DNA of 64,000 nt from Pseudobutyrivibrio xylanivorans (GTDB lineage Bacteria > Bacillota > Clostridia > Lachnospirales > Lachnospiraceae). The notes beneath the pieces were generated by a model. The model had not been told where the DNA came from. It did no database searches and saw only the letters and a list, made by a program, of their open reading frames with translations. Within the stretch, counting starts at the first letter, position 1. Each line of letters begins with the position of its first letter. A program made the position numbers and the translations under genes. The stretch covers positions 2,324,501 through 2,388,500 of the forward strand of contig NZ_CP043028.1 in the NCBI RefSeq assembly GCF_008935055.1, read 5' to 3'. Shown in pieces: positions 52,516-61,855 of the stretch.

Positions 52516-53076
52516 ATGGCCACTATGGTTAATATCTATGAAAGCTACGGTGACAAGTCAGCGAGGGAGAGGGCCGAGCTGATATATTCCAATTACTCTT
52601 CCTTCCAGGGAATCATCGAGGATTGCAAGATGAGACTGATCTACGAAATCAAGGCAGAGAAGGAAAGGAAGCGTAGCAATCACAAAGATGAACTTGGAGT
52701 CCGTATTCAGAATTTGGGTAACTATAGTAATCCTACAGCGGATGAAGCGGTTCTTGATGTAATGCTTGAGGGAGCTATCAAAGGACTGAATTCAGCAGAG
52801 GATGCTTTATCAGATCCGGCTCTGGTACAGGAATTCAAAAGAAGAGAGTATGTCATTGTGATGATGGCTGATGAATACGCTTCTTTCAGAAGACACCTGC
52901 ATGCACTTAGTGTGAAGGAACAGGAACTTATCATTCCGCTTCTTAAGCAGGAGAAGGACTACTACACACTGGCAGAGGAAGCTGGTGTATCTGTTCCGGT
53001 TGTCAGAAGAAAGGCAAGCCGTATTCATTGTGAGCTGATTTCTTATATGGAAAACTATTTCGTTGAAAAGCTATAG
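52516..53076 (+). CDS. Sigma-factor-like/HTH regulatory protein of the ICE right end
   Basis: A 186-residue helical protein. The C-terminal part (LSVKEQELIIPLLKQEKDYYTLAEEAGVSVPVVRRKASRI) has the layout of a sigma-70 region 4 HTH, as in phage RinA/ArpU-type regulators. AGGAGG lies 5 bases before ATG 52516. The preceding 140 bases hold no gene. Genes of this type sit just upstream of the recombinase in related elements and may control excision genes. Confidence 0.65.
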   Translation: MATMVNIYESYGDKSARERAELIYSNYSSFQGIIEDCKMRLIYEIKAEKERKRSNHKDELGVRIQNLGNYSNPTADEAVLDVMLEGAIKGLNSAEDALSDPALVQEFKRREYVIVMMADEYASFRRHLHALSVKEQELIIPLLKQEKDYYTLAEEAGVSVPVVRRKASRIHCELISYMENYFVEKL

Positions 53077-53087
53077 GAGGAGTGACC

Positions 53088-53246
53088 ATGAAAGAGTTAA
53101 AAGAGCTTACATTTCCTCCGGAAGCTGAGGAAATGGCTATTAAATATGCTGCTTTTGACATTATGAAGCAGCTTAACAAAGAAGGAAAGATAACTGACGA
53201 AGAACTGCGGTATATCGCGAAAAAACGCAATATACCCGTTGAGTAA
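53088..53246 (+). CDS. Small conserved ICE protein (52 aa)
   Basis: A 52-residue helical protein (MAIKYAAFDIMKQLNKEGKITDEELRYIAKKRNI), with AGGAGG before ATG 53088 and the gene 11 bases after its neighbour. The GKITDEELRYI pattern resembles short SHOCT-type helices. It precedes the recombinase gene; role unknown, possibly a recombination directionality factor. Confidence 0.6.
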   Translation: MKELKELTFPPEAEEMAIKYAAFDIMKQLNKEGKITDEELRYIAKKRNIPVE

Positions 53247-53323
53247 ACAAGATAATAATTATATAATTAAGCTGTGTCTAGATCTCATCTAGTACAGCTT
53301 GATTGAGGAATGCGAGGTGCGAT

Positions 53324-55012
53324 ATGGCGAGAAAAGTTGCCATCTACGCCCGTGTTTCTACAGAGCATGAGGCGCAGATATCTGCATTGGAAAATCAGGT
53401 GCAGTACTATGATGATATTTTGAGCAGGCATGCAGACTGGACGTTAGTAGATAGATATATTGATGAAGGTATTACCGGTACATCTATTCATAAGCGTGAG
53501 TCTTTTATGCGAATGCTCAAGGATGCAAAAGAAAAGAAGTTTGATCTAATTGTTACCAGAGAGGTATCTAGGTTTGCAAGAAACACAGTGGATACACTGC
53601 AGCAGACCAGAACCCTCAAAACATATGGTGTGGAGGTGTGGTTCACAGAAGATAATATCTGGACAATGAATGATGAGGATGGAGAGCTTAGACTTTCTAT
53701 CATGGCTACCTTGGCCCAGAATGAAAGCAAGAAGATTTCTCAGAGAGTAAAAGCCGGTCAGATGATTTCGTTTAAGAATGGAGTCCTATATGGCAATGGC
53801 AATATTCTTGGGTATGACAGAGTTGGTGATAAGCTTGTTGTAAATAAGGAACAAGCTGACACTGTAAAAAGAATCTTTGAACTTTACCTGGCAGGTAATG
53901 GTGTTCGTAAGATTCAGGACATCATGGAGCAGGAAGGGCGTAAGACAGCCACAGGCCTTACCAGATGGCAGTCTGGCAATATCAACAGAGTTCTTAGAAA
54001 TCCTTTTTATTGCGGCAGAATCGTATACCGTAAGCAATACGTTCCGGATTATCTGGTTCAAAAGAAAATCAATAATCATGGGGCAGTTGATAAGGTATAT
54101 GTAGAAGGTTCGCATGAGAAGCTGGTTTCGCCGGAAGATTTTGACAGAGCACAGGAGTTAAGAGAAAAACACAAGTCCGTGAAAACAGACAAGAATGGCA
54201 AAGCAATTGGGCAGTCGCCTTGCAAGCATCTGTGGGGCAATAAACTTGTTTGTACTTGTGGTCATGCAATGAATCGAAGGATTGCTCATAAGGCTAATGA
54301 TGGAACACTTAGCTATATCTATCAGTGCTACGGTCAGTTACGAACAGGAACTCCTGCAGGAAGACTGAAAAAAGGTCTTGATATCGAAGGTATTTGTGAT
54401 AACTCATCATTTATGGAATGGAAATTAGAGGTTCAGGCGGATTTCGTTTTCAAGAAGCTTCTTGGTAATAAAGAAGCAATCTATAAGGAAGCTATGGCTA
54501 TGGCACAGGATGTTGCTGAAGTAAAGGCTCCTGAGAGAAACGATAAAGAAAGGCTTGAAGCAAACAATCGTCAGATCGAGAAGTTGAATAGACAGCTGGC
54601 GAATCTGGTTGATATGTGTGCAGATGGAGATATTTCCAGAGAGGTCTTCCGCAGTAAGAAAAAGAAATTAGAAGATCAGATTTCAAACTTAGAGAAATTA
54701 AATGATGAATGCAGACAACGGGTTTTAGAATTGGAAGATAATGGCGCAAAGGACAGACGCATTGATAGCCTTTCTGAGTTTATCAAGATGACTGCCTTTG
54801 ATGCCAGGGCTAAGATACCTGATACTGTGATTGATAATTTCGTTGATCAGATTGTTTTTGATCACGGAGCATTTATCTGGTATTTGAATCCAGTATTCGG
54901 TAATGAGGTATATAAGCAAGACGCTTCCGATTGGAAAAAAAAACAGCATCTGCAATCTTTAAGTGATAAATGTACGTTACAGGCCTGTCCCAGCACAGGC
55001 TGCAATCGCTAA
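53324..55012 (+). CDS. Large serine recombinase (TndX-type integrase)
   Basis: A 562-residue site-specific recombinase that should integrate and excise the ICE. The catalytic Ser is S12 in YARVSTEHE, with the resolvase domain to about 150 (VSRFARNTVDT), the recombinase domain 170-290, a zinc ribbon (CKHLWGNKLVCTCGHAM) near 305-325 and a C-terminal coiled coil near 400-450. ATG 53324 with GAGGTG is favoured over a start seven codons earlier. The last codons and following bases recur in degenerate form at 62375. Confidence 0.93.
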   Translation: MARKVAIYARVSTEHEAQISALENQVQYYDDILSRHADWTLVDRYIDEGITGTSIHKRESFMRMLKDAKEKKFDLIVTREVSRFARNTVDTLQQTRTLKTYGVEVWFTEDNIWTMNDEDGELRLSIMATLAQNESKKISQRVKAGQMISFKNGVLYGNGNILGYDRVGDKLVVNKEQADTVKRIFELYLAGNGVRKIQDIMEQEGRKTATGLTRWQSGNINRVLRNPFYCGRIVYRKQYVPDYLVQKKINNHGAVDKVYVEGSHEKLVSPEDFDRAQELREKHKSVKTDKNGKAIGQSPCKHLWGNKLVCTCGHAMNRRIAHKANDGTLSYIYQCYGQLRTGTPAGRLKKGLDIEGICDNSSFMEWKLEVQADFVFKKLLGNKEAIYKEAMAMAQDVAEVKAPERNDKERLEANNRQIEKLNRQLANLVDMCADGDISREVFRSKKKKLEDQISNLEKLNDECRQRVLELEDNGAKDRRIDSLSEFIKMTAFDARAKIPDTVIDNFVDQIVFDHGAFIWYLNPVFGNEVYKQDASDWKKKQHLQSLSDKCTLQACPSTGCNR

Positions 55013-55033
55013 CAAGTAATCTGAGATTATTTG
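54992..55033 (+). repeat. ICE right-end sequence, copy A
   Basis: These 42 bases span the end of the recombinase gene (Ser-Thr-Gly-Cys-Asn-Arg-stop) and the next 20 bases. They match 62375-62416 at 35 positions (26 of the first 29). Both copies are followed by a terminator within 60 bases. attR of the ICE should lie in or just beyond this segment, but the exact core cannot be fixed without the left end. Confidence 0.55.
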
Positions 55034-55058
55034 AATGCGTTGCATAATATGAAAATTT

Positions 55059-55088
55059 GCCCAGTCCCTTTTGGAGACTGGGCTTTTT
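55059..55088 (+). terminator. Terminator after the serine recombinase
   Basis: GCCCAGTC at 55059-55066 pairs with GACTGGGC at 55076-55083, followed by TTTTT. Confidence 0.85.
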
Positions 55089-55356
55089 ATGTATTAATAT
55101 TCTCTTAAAATACGAAATAAATAATAATGTTTCTTTAAAAGTGATAAGCTGGACGGCGCTAGAGAGAAAAAATGTATCTGGCACTGATTGAAAAGCTGAT
55201 ATGTGGCATTACCGAAACGCGAGATTGTAAACGTACAGTTATTTTTTTAGAAATGAAAATATAACTGTATGATTGATAAAAATACTGTATCAGTGCCACG
55301 AAAATATCGGGATTTTTATTCTGTGATGATTCAGGATTCTGTATTTAACGCTATGC
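55089..55356. other. Intergenic stretch after the recombinase
   Basis: No gene is supported in this interval. At 55151-55192 a degenerate copy of the 52-bp repeat of 62502-62801 can be aligned, best with the last repeat unit (CTAG, AAAAATG, ATCT and ACTG blocks in the same order). The rest is AT-rich and unassigned, and could include the ICE/chromosome or ICE/older-element junction. Confidence 0.4.
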
Positions 55357-55743
55357 AGCCCGAATATGGATTCCCAGTTGTTCCTGGGAAGTACAGAGCC
55401 AACAACGCTGAAGGATTTATCTCAGTTCCTTGGAAAGGAAACCATCGACATGTATAACACCGGCGCAAGTAGGGGTAACAATCCTTCCTACTCCATGAAC
55501 TATCAGAAGAGTGGAAAGGACCTCATGACCGTGGATGAAATCGCAGTAATGGATGGTGACAAGTGCATCCTGCAGCTTCGAGGTGTACGTCCATTTTTGT
55601 CGGACAAATATGATGTCACCCAGCATCCACTTTATAAGGAGACTGGCGAGTATGATGAGAGGAATAAGTTGGATATACAACGGTTTTTGCATCAAGGGAT
55701 TAAGGTGAAAAGTGGAGAAATGTTTGATGTGGTGAGGGTTTAA
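55357..55743 (+). pseudogene. VirD4/TraG coupling protein, C-terminal fragment
   Basis: The frame from about 55357 encodes the C-terminal 125 residues of an ICE coupling protein: DSQLFLGSTEPTTLKDLSQ, ETIDMYNTGASRG, MNYQKSGKDLMTVDEI, GDKCILQLRGVRPFLSDKYD. The ATPase domain with Walker motifs is missing. In intact elements this gene lies upstream of the TrbL-like gene, so this is debris of another ICE or a recombination scar, and it lies outside the recombinase end. Confidence 0.82.
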
Positions 55744-55845
55744 GTGAATTTAATAGCTTATTATAGAGCTAAATGATGTATAATAAATCTACGGTTGGGG
55801 TAGGAATATTGTATTTGTACAATTAAGAATTACAAGGTATGTCAA

Positions 55846-55876
55846 AGCCTCTGAAATTAAAATTTCAGGGGCTTTC
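55846..55876 (+). terminator. Hairpin before the HEPN-type gene
   Basis: AGCCTCTGAAATT at 55846-55858 pairs with AATTTCAGGGGCT at 55861-55873 (one G-T pair), followed by only TT then CATAT. It may end the TraG-fragment transcript or be a leader structure of the next gene. Confidence 0.5.
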
Positions 55877-55893
55877 ATATATAAAAGAATGTT

Positions 55894-56735
55894 TTGCGAG
55901 GGCTTATTTTGGAAAAACATATTAAATCAATTCATGAAATGTTGTTTGTCTGCGACACTATAACTATTGGTAACGAGAACTGTACTATCGATGCGGCGAT
56001 GCTCGTAGGAAATGCAGAACATAGCATTGTTGAGCTCCAATGCAAAAAAAGAAAGAATATTAGCTATTATACTGTAGATTATTTATCAAAAAATACTATT
56101 GGAATCACACAAAACCAACATTCGGCGTTTAGAAGTCTTGAAAGAATACTGTGGCAAAGACTAAAGAATACTGATTCTTCAAATAAGATAATATATAAAG
56201 AGAGTTTTAATGAGAAAGATTATTTAAATGCAATTAATGTCCTTACAGAATGTGAGATATCTACTGTGAAAGCTGCATTTTATGTGAGCGATATTAAGTG
56301 TAAATTATTGAATTATTGTGTTTGTGTTGGCCGTAACGGCGATGGAATGATTGTGTATATAGGCGAAGATGAGAATATGGAATTAATTACGAAAATGAGT
56401 TTGTATACACAGTGCTCACTTGAAGTTGAATTAAGAAATGAAATTGCTAAATACAACGGAAATATAGTTCGATTTATTGCGTTAGAAGAGGGGGCACTTT
56501 TGTTTATTCAGCCATACCCAATGGAAATAATGCAATCAACATATATGGGAGCTCTTACTTGTGAGAAGGGGGTGCATCCATTTAAATTAGTAGATTTTTT
56601 AGTTAATAATGCGGATAGTGATGTCAACGGACTGAGATATCCGGGAATAGATAATAAGAAAATAGAAGATTATTTAATAGTTGGCATAATTAGGAATTTG
56701 CAAGTCAATATAGAAATGGTCCTGTGTCAAGATTT
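55894..56735 (+). pseudogene. HEPN-type gene, 5' part, cut by an IS3 element
   Basis: The first 281 codons of a gene whose remainder starts at 58036. The reading frame begins at TTG 55894, or more likely TTG 55909 after GAGGG, and runs to the IS border within a Leu codon. Removing the IS and one copy of ATTT restores an open frame of 609 residues across QDL/DANTKN. The 5' part is alpha/beta with no known motif. It currently reads 11 codons into the IS before a stop at 56769. Confidence 0.85.
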
Positions 56736-56765
56736 AGTACAAATTAAAATGAGAGGTTCTGCCAG

Positions 56766-57590
56766 TTAAGCAACTGACGGAGACTTCACCCTTTCATACA
56801 ACCTTTCATATTCATCAGGAGACATATAGTTACAATGACTATGAATCCTGACGGTGTTATAGAATGCTTCAATGTATTCAAAAACAAGCATGTATGCATG
56901 CCTGTAATCGGTAATGGTAAATCTGTTAAGCCATTCTCTTTTTATTAGTGAATGGAAGGATTCGATGCAGGCGTTATCATAAGGATAGCCACTATGAGAG
57001 TAGCTACGCTGCATCTTTGCAGTAGCTTCTTGCCAGGCCTTTGAAACATACTGACTACCACGGTCAGAGTGGATAATCAAAGGTAAATCAGTGTCTCGAT
57101 TAGCCTTAGCTTTTTCAATAGTTTCAATAACAGTAGAAACCTCCATGGTTTCTGCGAGGGTCCAGGCAATGATTTTCCTGGCAAATAAGTCCATGACGCA
57201 GTTCAGATAAACAAATCCGTTCTGAGTCCAAATATATGTGATATCAGTACACCAAACAGCATTTGGTCTATCTGGATTGAATTGTTCATCAAGGATGTTG
57301 TGAAGCTCTTTGCTAAAATCAGAGTCTCTGGTTGTGGTAGTCCAAGGCTTCACCCACTGGGCTTTAATGCCCATTTCACGCATGTATAAACCTACAGTGC
57401 GGTCGGATATAGTTTCTCCAGAATTGCGAAGAGTCTGTGCTATTTTAGGGGCTCCGTAGTTCTGTTTAGAATCATCATAGATGGTCTGGATTTTCTTTTT
57501 AACCGCTTCTTTACGTTGCTTAGTAGCAGAAACCTTGCGATTAAGAAAAGAGCGATATCCAGAGCGAGAAACACCTAAAAATTTCAGCAT
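56766..57590 (-). CDS. IS3-family transposase OrfB (DDE integrase domain)
   Basis: At least 274 residues with the DDE triad: CTDITYIW, IIHSDRGSQY and ACIESFHSLIK, plus the N-terminal HTH_21 part (NYGAPKIAQTL). The frame is open upstream to about 57670 without a start codon, and joins orfA through a probable -1 frameshift at GGGGAAAAA just before the orfA stop, giving the OrfAB transposase usual for IS150-like elements. Confidence 0.9.
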   Translation of the reverse strand: MLKFLGVSRSGYRSFLNRKVSATKQRKEAVKKKIQTIYDDSKQNYGAPKIAQTLRNSGETISDRTVGLYMREMGIKAQWVKPWTTTTRDSDFSKELHNILDEQFNPDRPNAVWCTDITYIWTQNGFVYLNCVMDLFARKIIAWTLAETMEVSTVIETIEKAKANRDTDLPLIIHSDRGSQYVSKAWQEATAKMQRSYSHSGYPYDNACIESFHSLIKREWLNRFTITDYRHAYMLVFEYIEAFYNTVRIHSHCNYMSPDEYERLYERVKSPSVA

Positions 57591-57667
57591 TCCAGAAGTA
57601 GAAACACGGTGTCCAGTAACTTTAGATGCCTCTACCTTTGCGGAAACTTCAGTATAGATAGCTTCCG

Positions 57668-57967
57668 TTAATTTTTCCCCAGAATGCTGATGGCTTTTTT
57701 TAACACATCAAGTGCATCCTGAGCATCGCGTAACTCACGTTTCAATCTAGCGATTTCCTTCGCTTCATCTGATTCGTAATTACCCGAACCACGAACAGGA
57801 ATATCGCCATCGTGGTCTCTGTACTGAGATTCCCAACGGGCCAAGGTGCTGACACCTATTCCTAGGTTCTTGGCACACTCTGATTGAGTGAGATCAGGAT
57901 GCTCCTTACGATAGTTGATGGCATCCAACTTGAATTGCTTGCTGTGTTGTTTTCTTTGACGTGACAT
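57668..57967 (-). CDS. IS3-family OrfA (HTH protein)
   Basis: A 99-residue protein with an HTH_28-type domain (FKLDAINYRKEHPDLTQSECAKNLGIG, then LARWESQY) and a leucine-zipper-like tail ending in ISILGKN. ATG 57967 follows GGAGG. The stop falls right after GGGGAAAAAT, the likely slip site for the OrfAB fusion. Confidence 0.88.
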   Translation of the reverse strand: MSRQRKQHSKQFKLDAINYRKEHPDLTQSECAKNLGIGVSTLARWESQYRDHDGDIPVRGSGNYESDEAKEIARLKRELRDAQDALDVLKKAISILGKN

Positions 57968-58035
57968 AATGAGTTCCTCCATTTGTTGATTATACAATAC
58001 TTGAAGGGAATATCTCATTTTGTTTTGTACTATTT

Positions 58036-59023
58036 AGATGCTAACACTAAAAATCTAGTGATTGGTGCGGTGCGATTTGGTGAAGAGATAAATACATCTG
58101 ATAATTTTATGAAAGATTATTCCAAGGTTATAGGGGATAAAACTTTGGTTTGGGTGAATGTAAAAGAAGAATCATTGTTTAAAGCCTTTGAAAAGGGAAA
58201 ACAACTGCTAAACTCTGCATGTGACTTTATTACATTGGCCTTGAAAAATGATGTATTTATTGACTGGTATGGTACAAGTGAAAAAGAGAAAACTGTTTGG
58301 GATATAAAAAGTCATACGCCCAATATATTTGTTGACACACTATTCTATGTTGAAAACTGCAGTTCAGGTGATGCAATAACCTTTAGAGATAATAATATGT
58401 TAACGCCAAATGCAGTGCAGTTAGATGATCATACGGGATATTTATTTGATGAGGATTGGATAGAACTTTTCTTTCGAAAAATACACGATTCAGATGAGAA
58501 AATACTTAGGTTGCAACATGCAATTAAGTGGATAGTTCGAGCTTGGCGGGCAAAGGATAAGTACGACAGATTAATATATTGCTCAACAGCGTTGGAGTTT
58601 ATTATTAATGGAGAAAAAGGATACAATATTTTTAATGAGTATGCGTTGAAAGAGAAAAGGAAGGAGTTTACTAAGAAAGAGAAAAATAGTCTTATTGATG
58701 ATTTAGTAAATAAAATTGGTTTTGAGATTATCGAGGGCATTTCTCCGGAGGGCATTAAAGATTTGAATGATAGTATTTCTAAAATGGTAAAAGCAAAACT
58801 ATCGGAGTATAGCTTTAATTCAAAGTTAGATATGTTGATAAGACGATTGGATATTCCAATTTCAGAAGAAGAAAAGCAACTATTGATAAATGCGAGGGAT
58901 GCAAGAAATAAATTAATACATGGTCGTGAAATGTGTTACATTTCCACATTAGACGTAAAAAGATTGTGTGGAATTACTTCAAGAGTGTTGATATATAAAA
59001 TTATAGAGAAAACTAAGGAATGA
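58036..59023 (+). pseudogene. HEPN-type gene, 3' part (ApeA-like C-terminus)
   Basis: The 3' part of the split gene. The helical C-terminal domain ends with ARDARNKLIHGREM, where R571-N-x3-H576 (joined numbering) is the RN-x3-H motif of HEPN RNases. ApeA-type abortive infection proteins have this C-terminal domain after an unrelated N-terminal part. The IS supplies an ATG at 57983 in frame, so a truncated HEPN protein could still be made. Confidence 0.75.
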
Positions 59024-59026
59024 TAA

Positions 59027-59995
59027 ATGAACGTATTAGATTATTCGATAAAGGTTGGTCGTTTACTGAGAAAAACAAATGAGGGGCGAAACTTTATAGA
59101 AATACAAAATAGAATAGAGGAAAGATATGGCGAGGAAGTTATATATAGTTTGTTTACTCAGCTAGTTAACAACCAAGAAACGAAGTTTTATTTTGCCGCA
59201 TGGGCGATGGCTTATGATACATATCGTGGAATATTAGAGGATGAAACATTTGAAGATAGGGAGATGTTTATTCGAACAGCTGAGCTTGTAAATAATGATG
59301 AGGATTTCAAGAAGTTAGCAGAGGCATCAATAGAACTAGAAAACGTTTTTCAAGTTGTTTCTTCAGGAGCTCTATCTGGACAAGATATGGATCAAATGCT
59401 TCCTAAAGAATGGAAATTTAGAATGAGAAATTCAATTTCAGATATTCAACTTGCAGTTAAAAGAACTCTTATGGGAAAATACTTTGATTTATATAATGCT
59501 AAGAAAAGGGGATTCATTAGTACTGATGCTGCAAAGAAATATTTAGATATGCGAGAAAAGTGTCGTTTTTTACCGTTTACTAAAGAAGCAATTTCGATGA
59601 TTCATGATAATAAAGAATTGCCCGAAGAGGAAAAGGAACTATATGAGAAAATGTACTTAATTCGAGAGGCAATTAATAAGGGAATATATTATGGATTCAG
59701 AGGTAAAATTAATGAAATAAATAAAGAGGAAATATCAACAGAGTTAAGTGATATAGAAGGCAAGTTTCTACAAGAAACTACGATAGCTCATAATAATATA
59801 AAGGCTACAGTAAGCGATGGTTGGTTGTATAAGATTTATCACGATAACGAGTATTTTTATTATATGGTTCATTCAAAGGAAGTTCGTTTTGAAAATGGTT
59901 TAGGAAATGCCACGATTATAGGTGTTTTATATCCAAAAGATGATAGAAGGATTTTCGAAACACAATTTATAATGAAAAAAAGTGACGAAGATTAA
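59027..59995 (+). CDS. Hypothetical partner of the HEPN-type gene (322 aa)
   Basis: A 322-residue protein with a helical N-terminal two thirds and a beta-rich C-terminus (DGWLYKIYHDNEYFYYMVHS, IIGVLYPKDDRRIF). It starts three bases after the HEPN-type stop, so the two were one operon. No family recognised. It may have been an antitoxin or sensor for the HEPN protein. Confidence 0.6.
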   Translation: MNVLDYSIKVGRLLRKTNEGRNFIEIQNRIEERYGEEVIYSLFTQLVNNQETKFYFAAWAMAYDTYRGILEDETFEDREMFIRTAELVNNDEDFKKLAEASIELENVFQVVSSGALSGQDMDQMLPKEWKFRMRNSISDIQLAVKRTLMGKYFDLYNAKKRGFISTDAAKKYLDMREKCRFLPFTKEAISMIHDNKELPEEEKELYEKMYLIREAINKGIYYGFRGKINEINKEEISTELSDIEGKFLQETTIAHNNIKATVSDGWLYKIYHDNEYFYYMVHSKEVRFENGLGNATIIGVLYPKDDRRIFETQFIMKKSDED

Positions 59996-60384
59996 GAAAT
60001 AATAACGAACCTTACATAGACCAGTACCTCTGGGTACATATCAAATTCGTACTGGTCTATTATTATGTCCATTTTTAGCGCAAGGAATGGACATGAGCGT
60101 AACTATCAATTCATTTTCAAGAAAGGAAAATTCGGGAGAAGCTACTTACGAATGAAGGTACGATGATGAAGAAGCAATGAAGAACGTGAGCGAGCAAATG
60201 AACATAGTGCACTTGAACGACATCTTAAAATACAGCAGACAAGAACGCATAGTTATCTTGACAGGTAATTGCGCTTTTTTATAGTGTAGATGTGCATTTT
60301 ACACATATTAAGTTTGCATTAAATCGGCCCTTTGCTAATTGTTTTGGGTGTGGTATGATGCTATTATTAATGTGAGGAGTAGGT
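59996..60384. other. Intergenic stretch with a perfect hairpin
   Basis: TAGACCAGTAC at 60017-60027 pairs perfectly with GTACTGGTCTA at 60049-60059, a likely terminator of the HEPN operon although the T-run is weak. The remaining 320 bases hold only short frames and look like decayed coding DNA. A TATGAT hexamer at about 60353 may belong to the promoter of the Rpn-type gene. Confidence 0.5.
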
Positions 60385-61236
60385 ATGGCTAAGAAAAAGG
60401 TTACAGAGGATGAATCCTCTAGAAATGAGCTCAGTGCCCAAATTAACGCTGAGCTTGATAAAGCGATTGATGATTTAACTTTATTCGATGATGACCTTAT
60501 GAGCAAGGTTTTTGATGGAAACATTGAAGCCACAGAACTTTTATTGCAGATTATTCTTGAACGTAAGGATGTCAAGGTTGTCAGAGTTAAAGGTCAGGTT
60601 GAACTTAAGAGCCCATATCCAGGTGGAAGAAATATCAAGCTTGATATTGATGCTGTAGATGAAAATGGTGTAGAGTTTGATGTAGAGGTTCAGCGTAATA
60701 CAAAGGGTTCCCATATTAGAAGACCAAGATTTCATCAAAGTATGATGGATTCAAGGCTTTTAAAGAAGAATCAAGATTTTAAGGAACTGAAAGACACTTA
60801 TGTTATTTTCATTTGTCAACATGACAAATTCAAAGAAAACAGGCCGATATATCATGTAGATAAGATTATCAGAGAAACAGGTAAAGCTTTTGATGATGGA
60901 GCTCACATTATTTACGTTAATGGTAAGTATAGGGGCGAAGATGATTTCGGTAAGTTAGCACATGACTTTAATTGCAAGAAGGCTGATAACATTTATTTTA
61001 AACCGCTTGCAGATGGAGTCAGACATTTTAAAGAAACTGAGAAAGGACGTGATGCTATGTGTGAATCATTTACAAAGTTAGCTGATAAAGTTGCAGATGA
61101 ACGAGCTGAGCAGACTAAAGTTGATATTGTTAAGTCCTTGATGAAAAATATGAAATGGACGTTGGATCAGGCTCTTACAGCTAGTGGTATACAAGGTAAA
61201 GAGCGTGCAATCATAGCAAAGCAGCTCCAGAAGTAA
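60385..61236 (+). CDS. Rpn-family/PD-(D/E)XK recombination-promoting nuclease
   Basis: A 283-residue protein of the family annotated as PD-(D/E)XK nuclease family transposase. The core has LKSPYPGGRNIKLDIDAVDENGVEFDVEVQR, giving D and E-x-Q residues of a PD-(D/E)XK site, followed by a His/Arg-rich segment and a helical C-terminus with repeated Ala/Lys. GAGGAG precedes the ATG. These are common in Lachnospiraceae in many copies. It stands alone with its own terminator. Confidence 0.8.
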   Translation: MAKKKVTEDESSRNELSAQINAELDKAIDDLTLFDDDLMSKVFDGNIEATELLLQIILERKDVKVVRVKGQVELKSPYPGGRNIKLDIDAVDENGVEFDVEVQRNTKGSHIRRPRFHQSMMDSRLLKKNQDFKELKDTYVIFICQHDKFKENRPIYHVDKIIRETGKAFDDGAHIIYVNGKYRGEDDFGKLAHDFNCKKADNIYFKPLADGVRHFKETEKGRDAMCESFTKLADKVADERAEQTKVDIVKSLMKNMKWTLDQALTASGIQGKERAIIAKQLQK

Positions 61237-61264
61237 AAACTTAATTATAGCTACAAAGCACAGT

Positions 61265-61296
61265 AAAGCAGTGGACTTATGTCTGCTGCTTTTTTC
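61265..61296 (+). terminator. Terminator after the Rpn-type gene
   Basis: AAAGCAG at 61265-61271 pairs with CTGCTTT at 61286-61292, with inner GAC/GTC pairing, followed by more T. The next 290 bases to 61582 are AT-rich with no supported gene. Confidence 0.7.
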
Positions 61297-61582
61297 GTGC
61301 AAATTTTTCAACCGATAACTACAGTGATTCTAATGTTTTTGCCCTAGAATTATTTAGTAACGTCTAATCATTACGATTGGGCGTTTTTCTGGGGACTGGG
61401 GATTTTTGTATTTGAGGGAGTGTTTCCCTCTATTATTGATATAAGGGGTAGAATTCTACATTGACATTTAAAGATTATGCGCTGAAAAATTATGCTAAAA
61501 TATATTTTAGTAAAAGACATTTTAGTAGAGTGATTTTTTGTAGTAGAGAGAAGTATTTTCATAGGAAGAGAACATGAAATGA

Positions 61583-61849
61583 GTATATTGGGGGAAGCAT
61601 ATAATCAGCAATGCTTTCATATCTATTTCTTCAAATAAGGAAGCGGCTAAAGAGGCTAGCGATCAAAAGAAGTTATCAGATAGAGAGCAGGCTATTTATA
61701 ATTTAATCTGTGAGAATAAACATTTGACTGTAGAGCAGGTTATGGCTGAGTTTGATATTTCAGGGGCAACAGTATTTAGAGACTATGCTAAGATAAAGAA
61801 AATCACAGGTGCTGTTTATGATAAAAATGAATCTGTGTGGAAATTATAA
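61583..61849 (+). pseudogene. HTH fragment of an AlbA_2-type regulator or similar
   Basis: The frame from 61583 has no start codon but encodes a clean winged HTH: LSDREQAIYNLICENKHLTV, then VMAEFDISGATVFRDYAKI and KNESVWKL before the stop. This looks like the C-terminal HTH of a longer ATP-binding regulator whose 5' part is lost. A stop codon at 61580 lies directly upstream in frame. Confidence 0.65.
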
Positions 61850-61855
61850 TACTGA

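Larger units (their letters stand above)
56736..58031 (-). mobile_element. IS3-family (IS150-group) insertion sequence
   Basis: A complete 1296-bp element. Ends are AGTACAAATTAAAATGAGA (left) and the inverse of AGTACAAAACAAAATGAGA (right), 17 of 19 identical. It is flanked by a 4-bp duplication ATTT (56732-56735 and 58032-58035). It carries orfA and orfB on the minus strand, both intact, so it is probably a recent and perhaps active insertion. Confidence 0.9.

Noticed and set aside
55269..55457. Plus-strand 62-codon frame before the TraG fragment
   Set aside because: It overlaps the clearly homologous TraG frame in another phase and has no ribosome binding site.
57983..58035. ATG inside the IS3 end as true start of the 3' HEPN gene part
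   Set aside because: The sequence before 58036 belongs to the insertion sequence; the original gene is continuous with 55894-56735.
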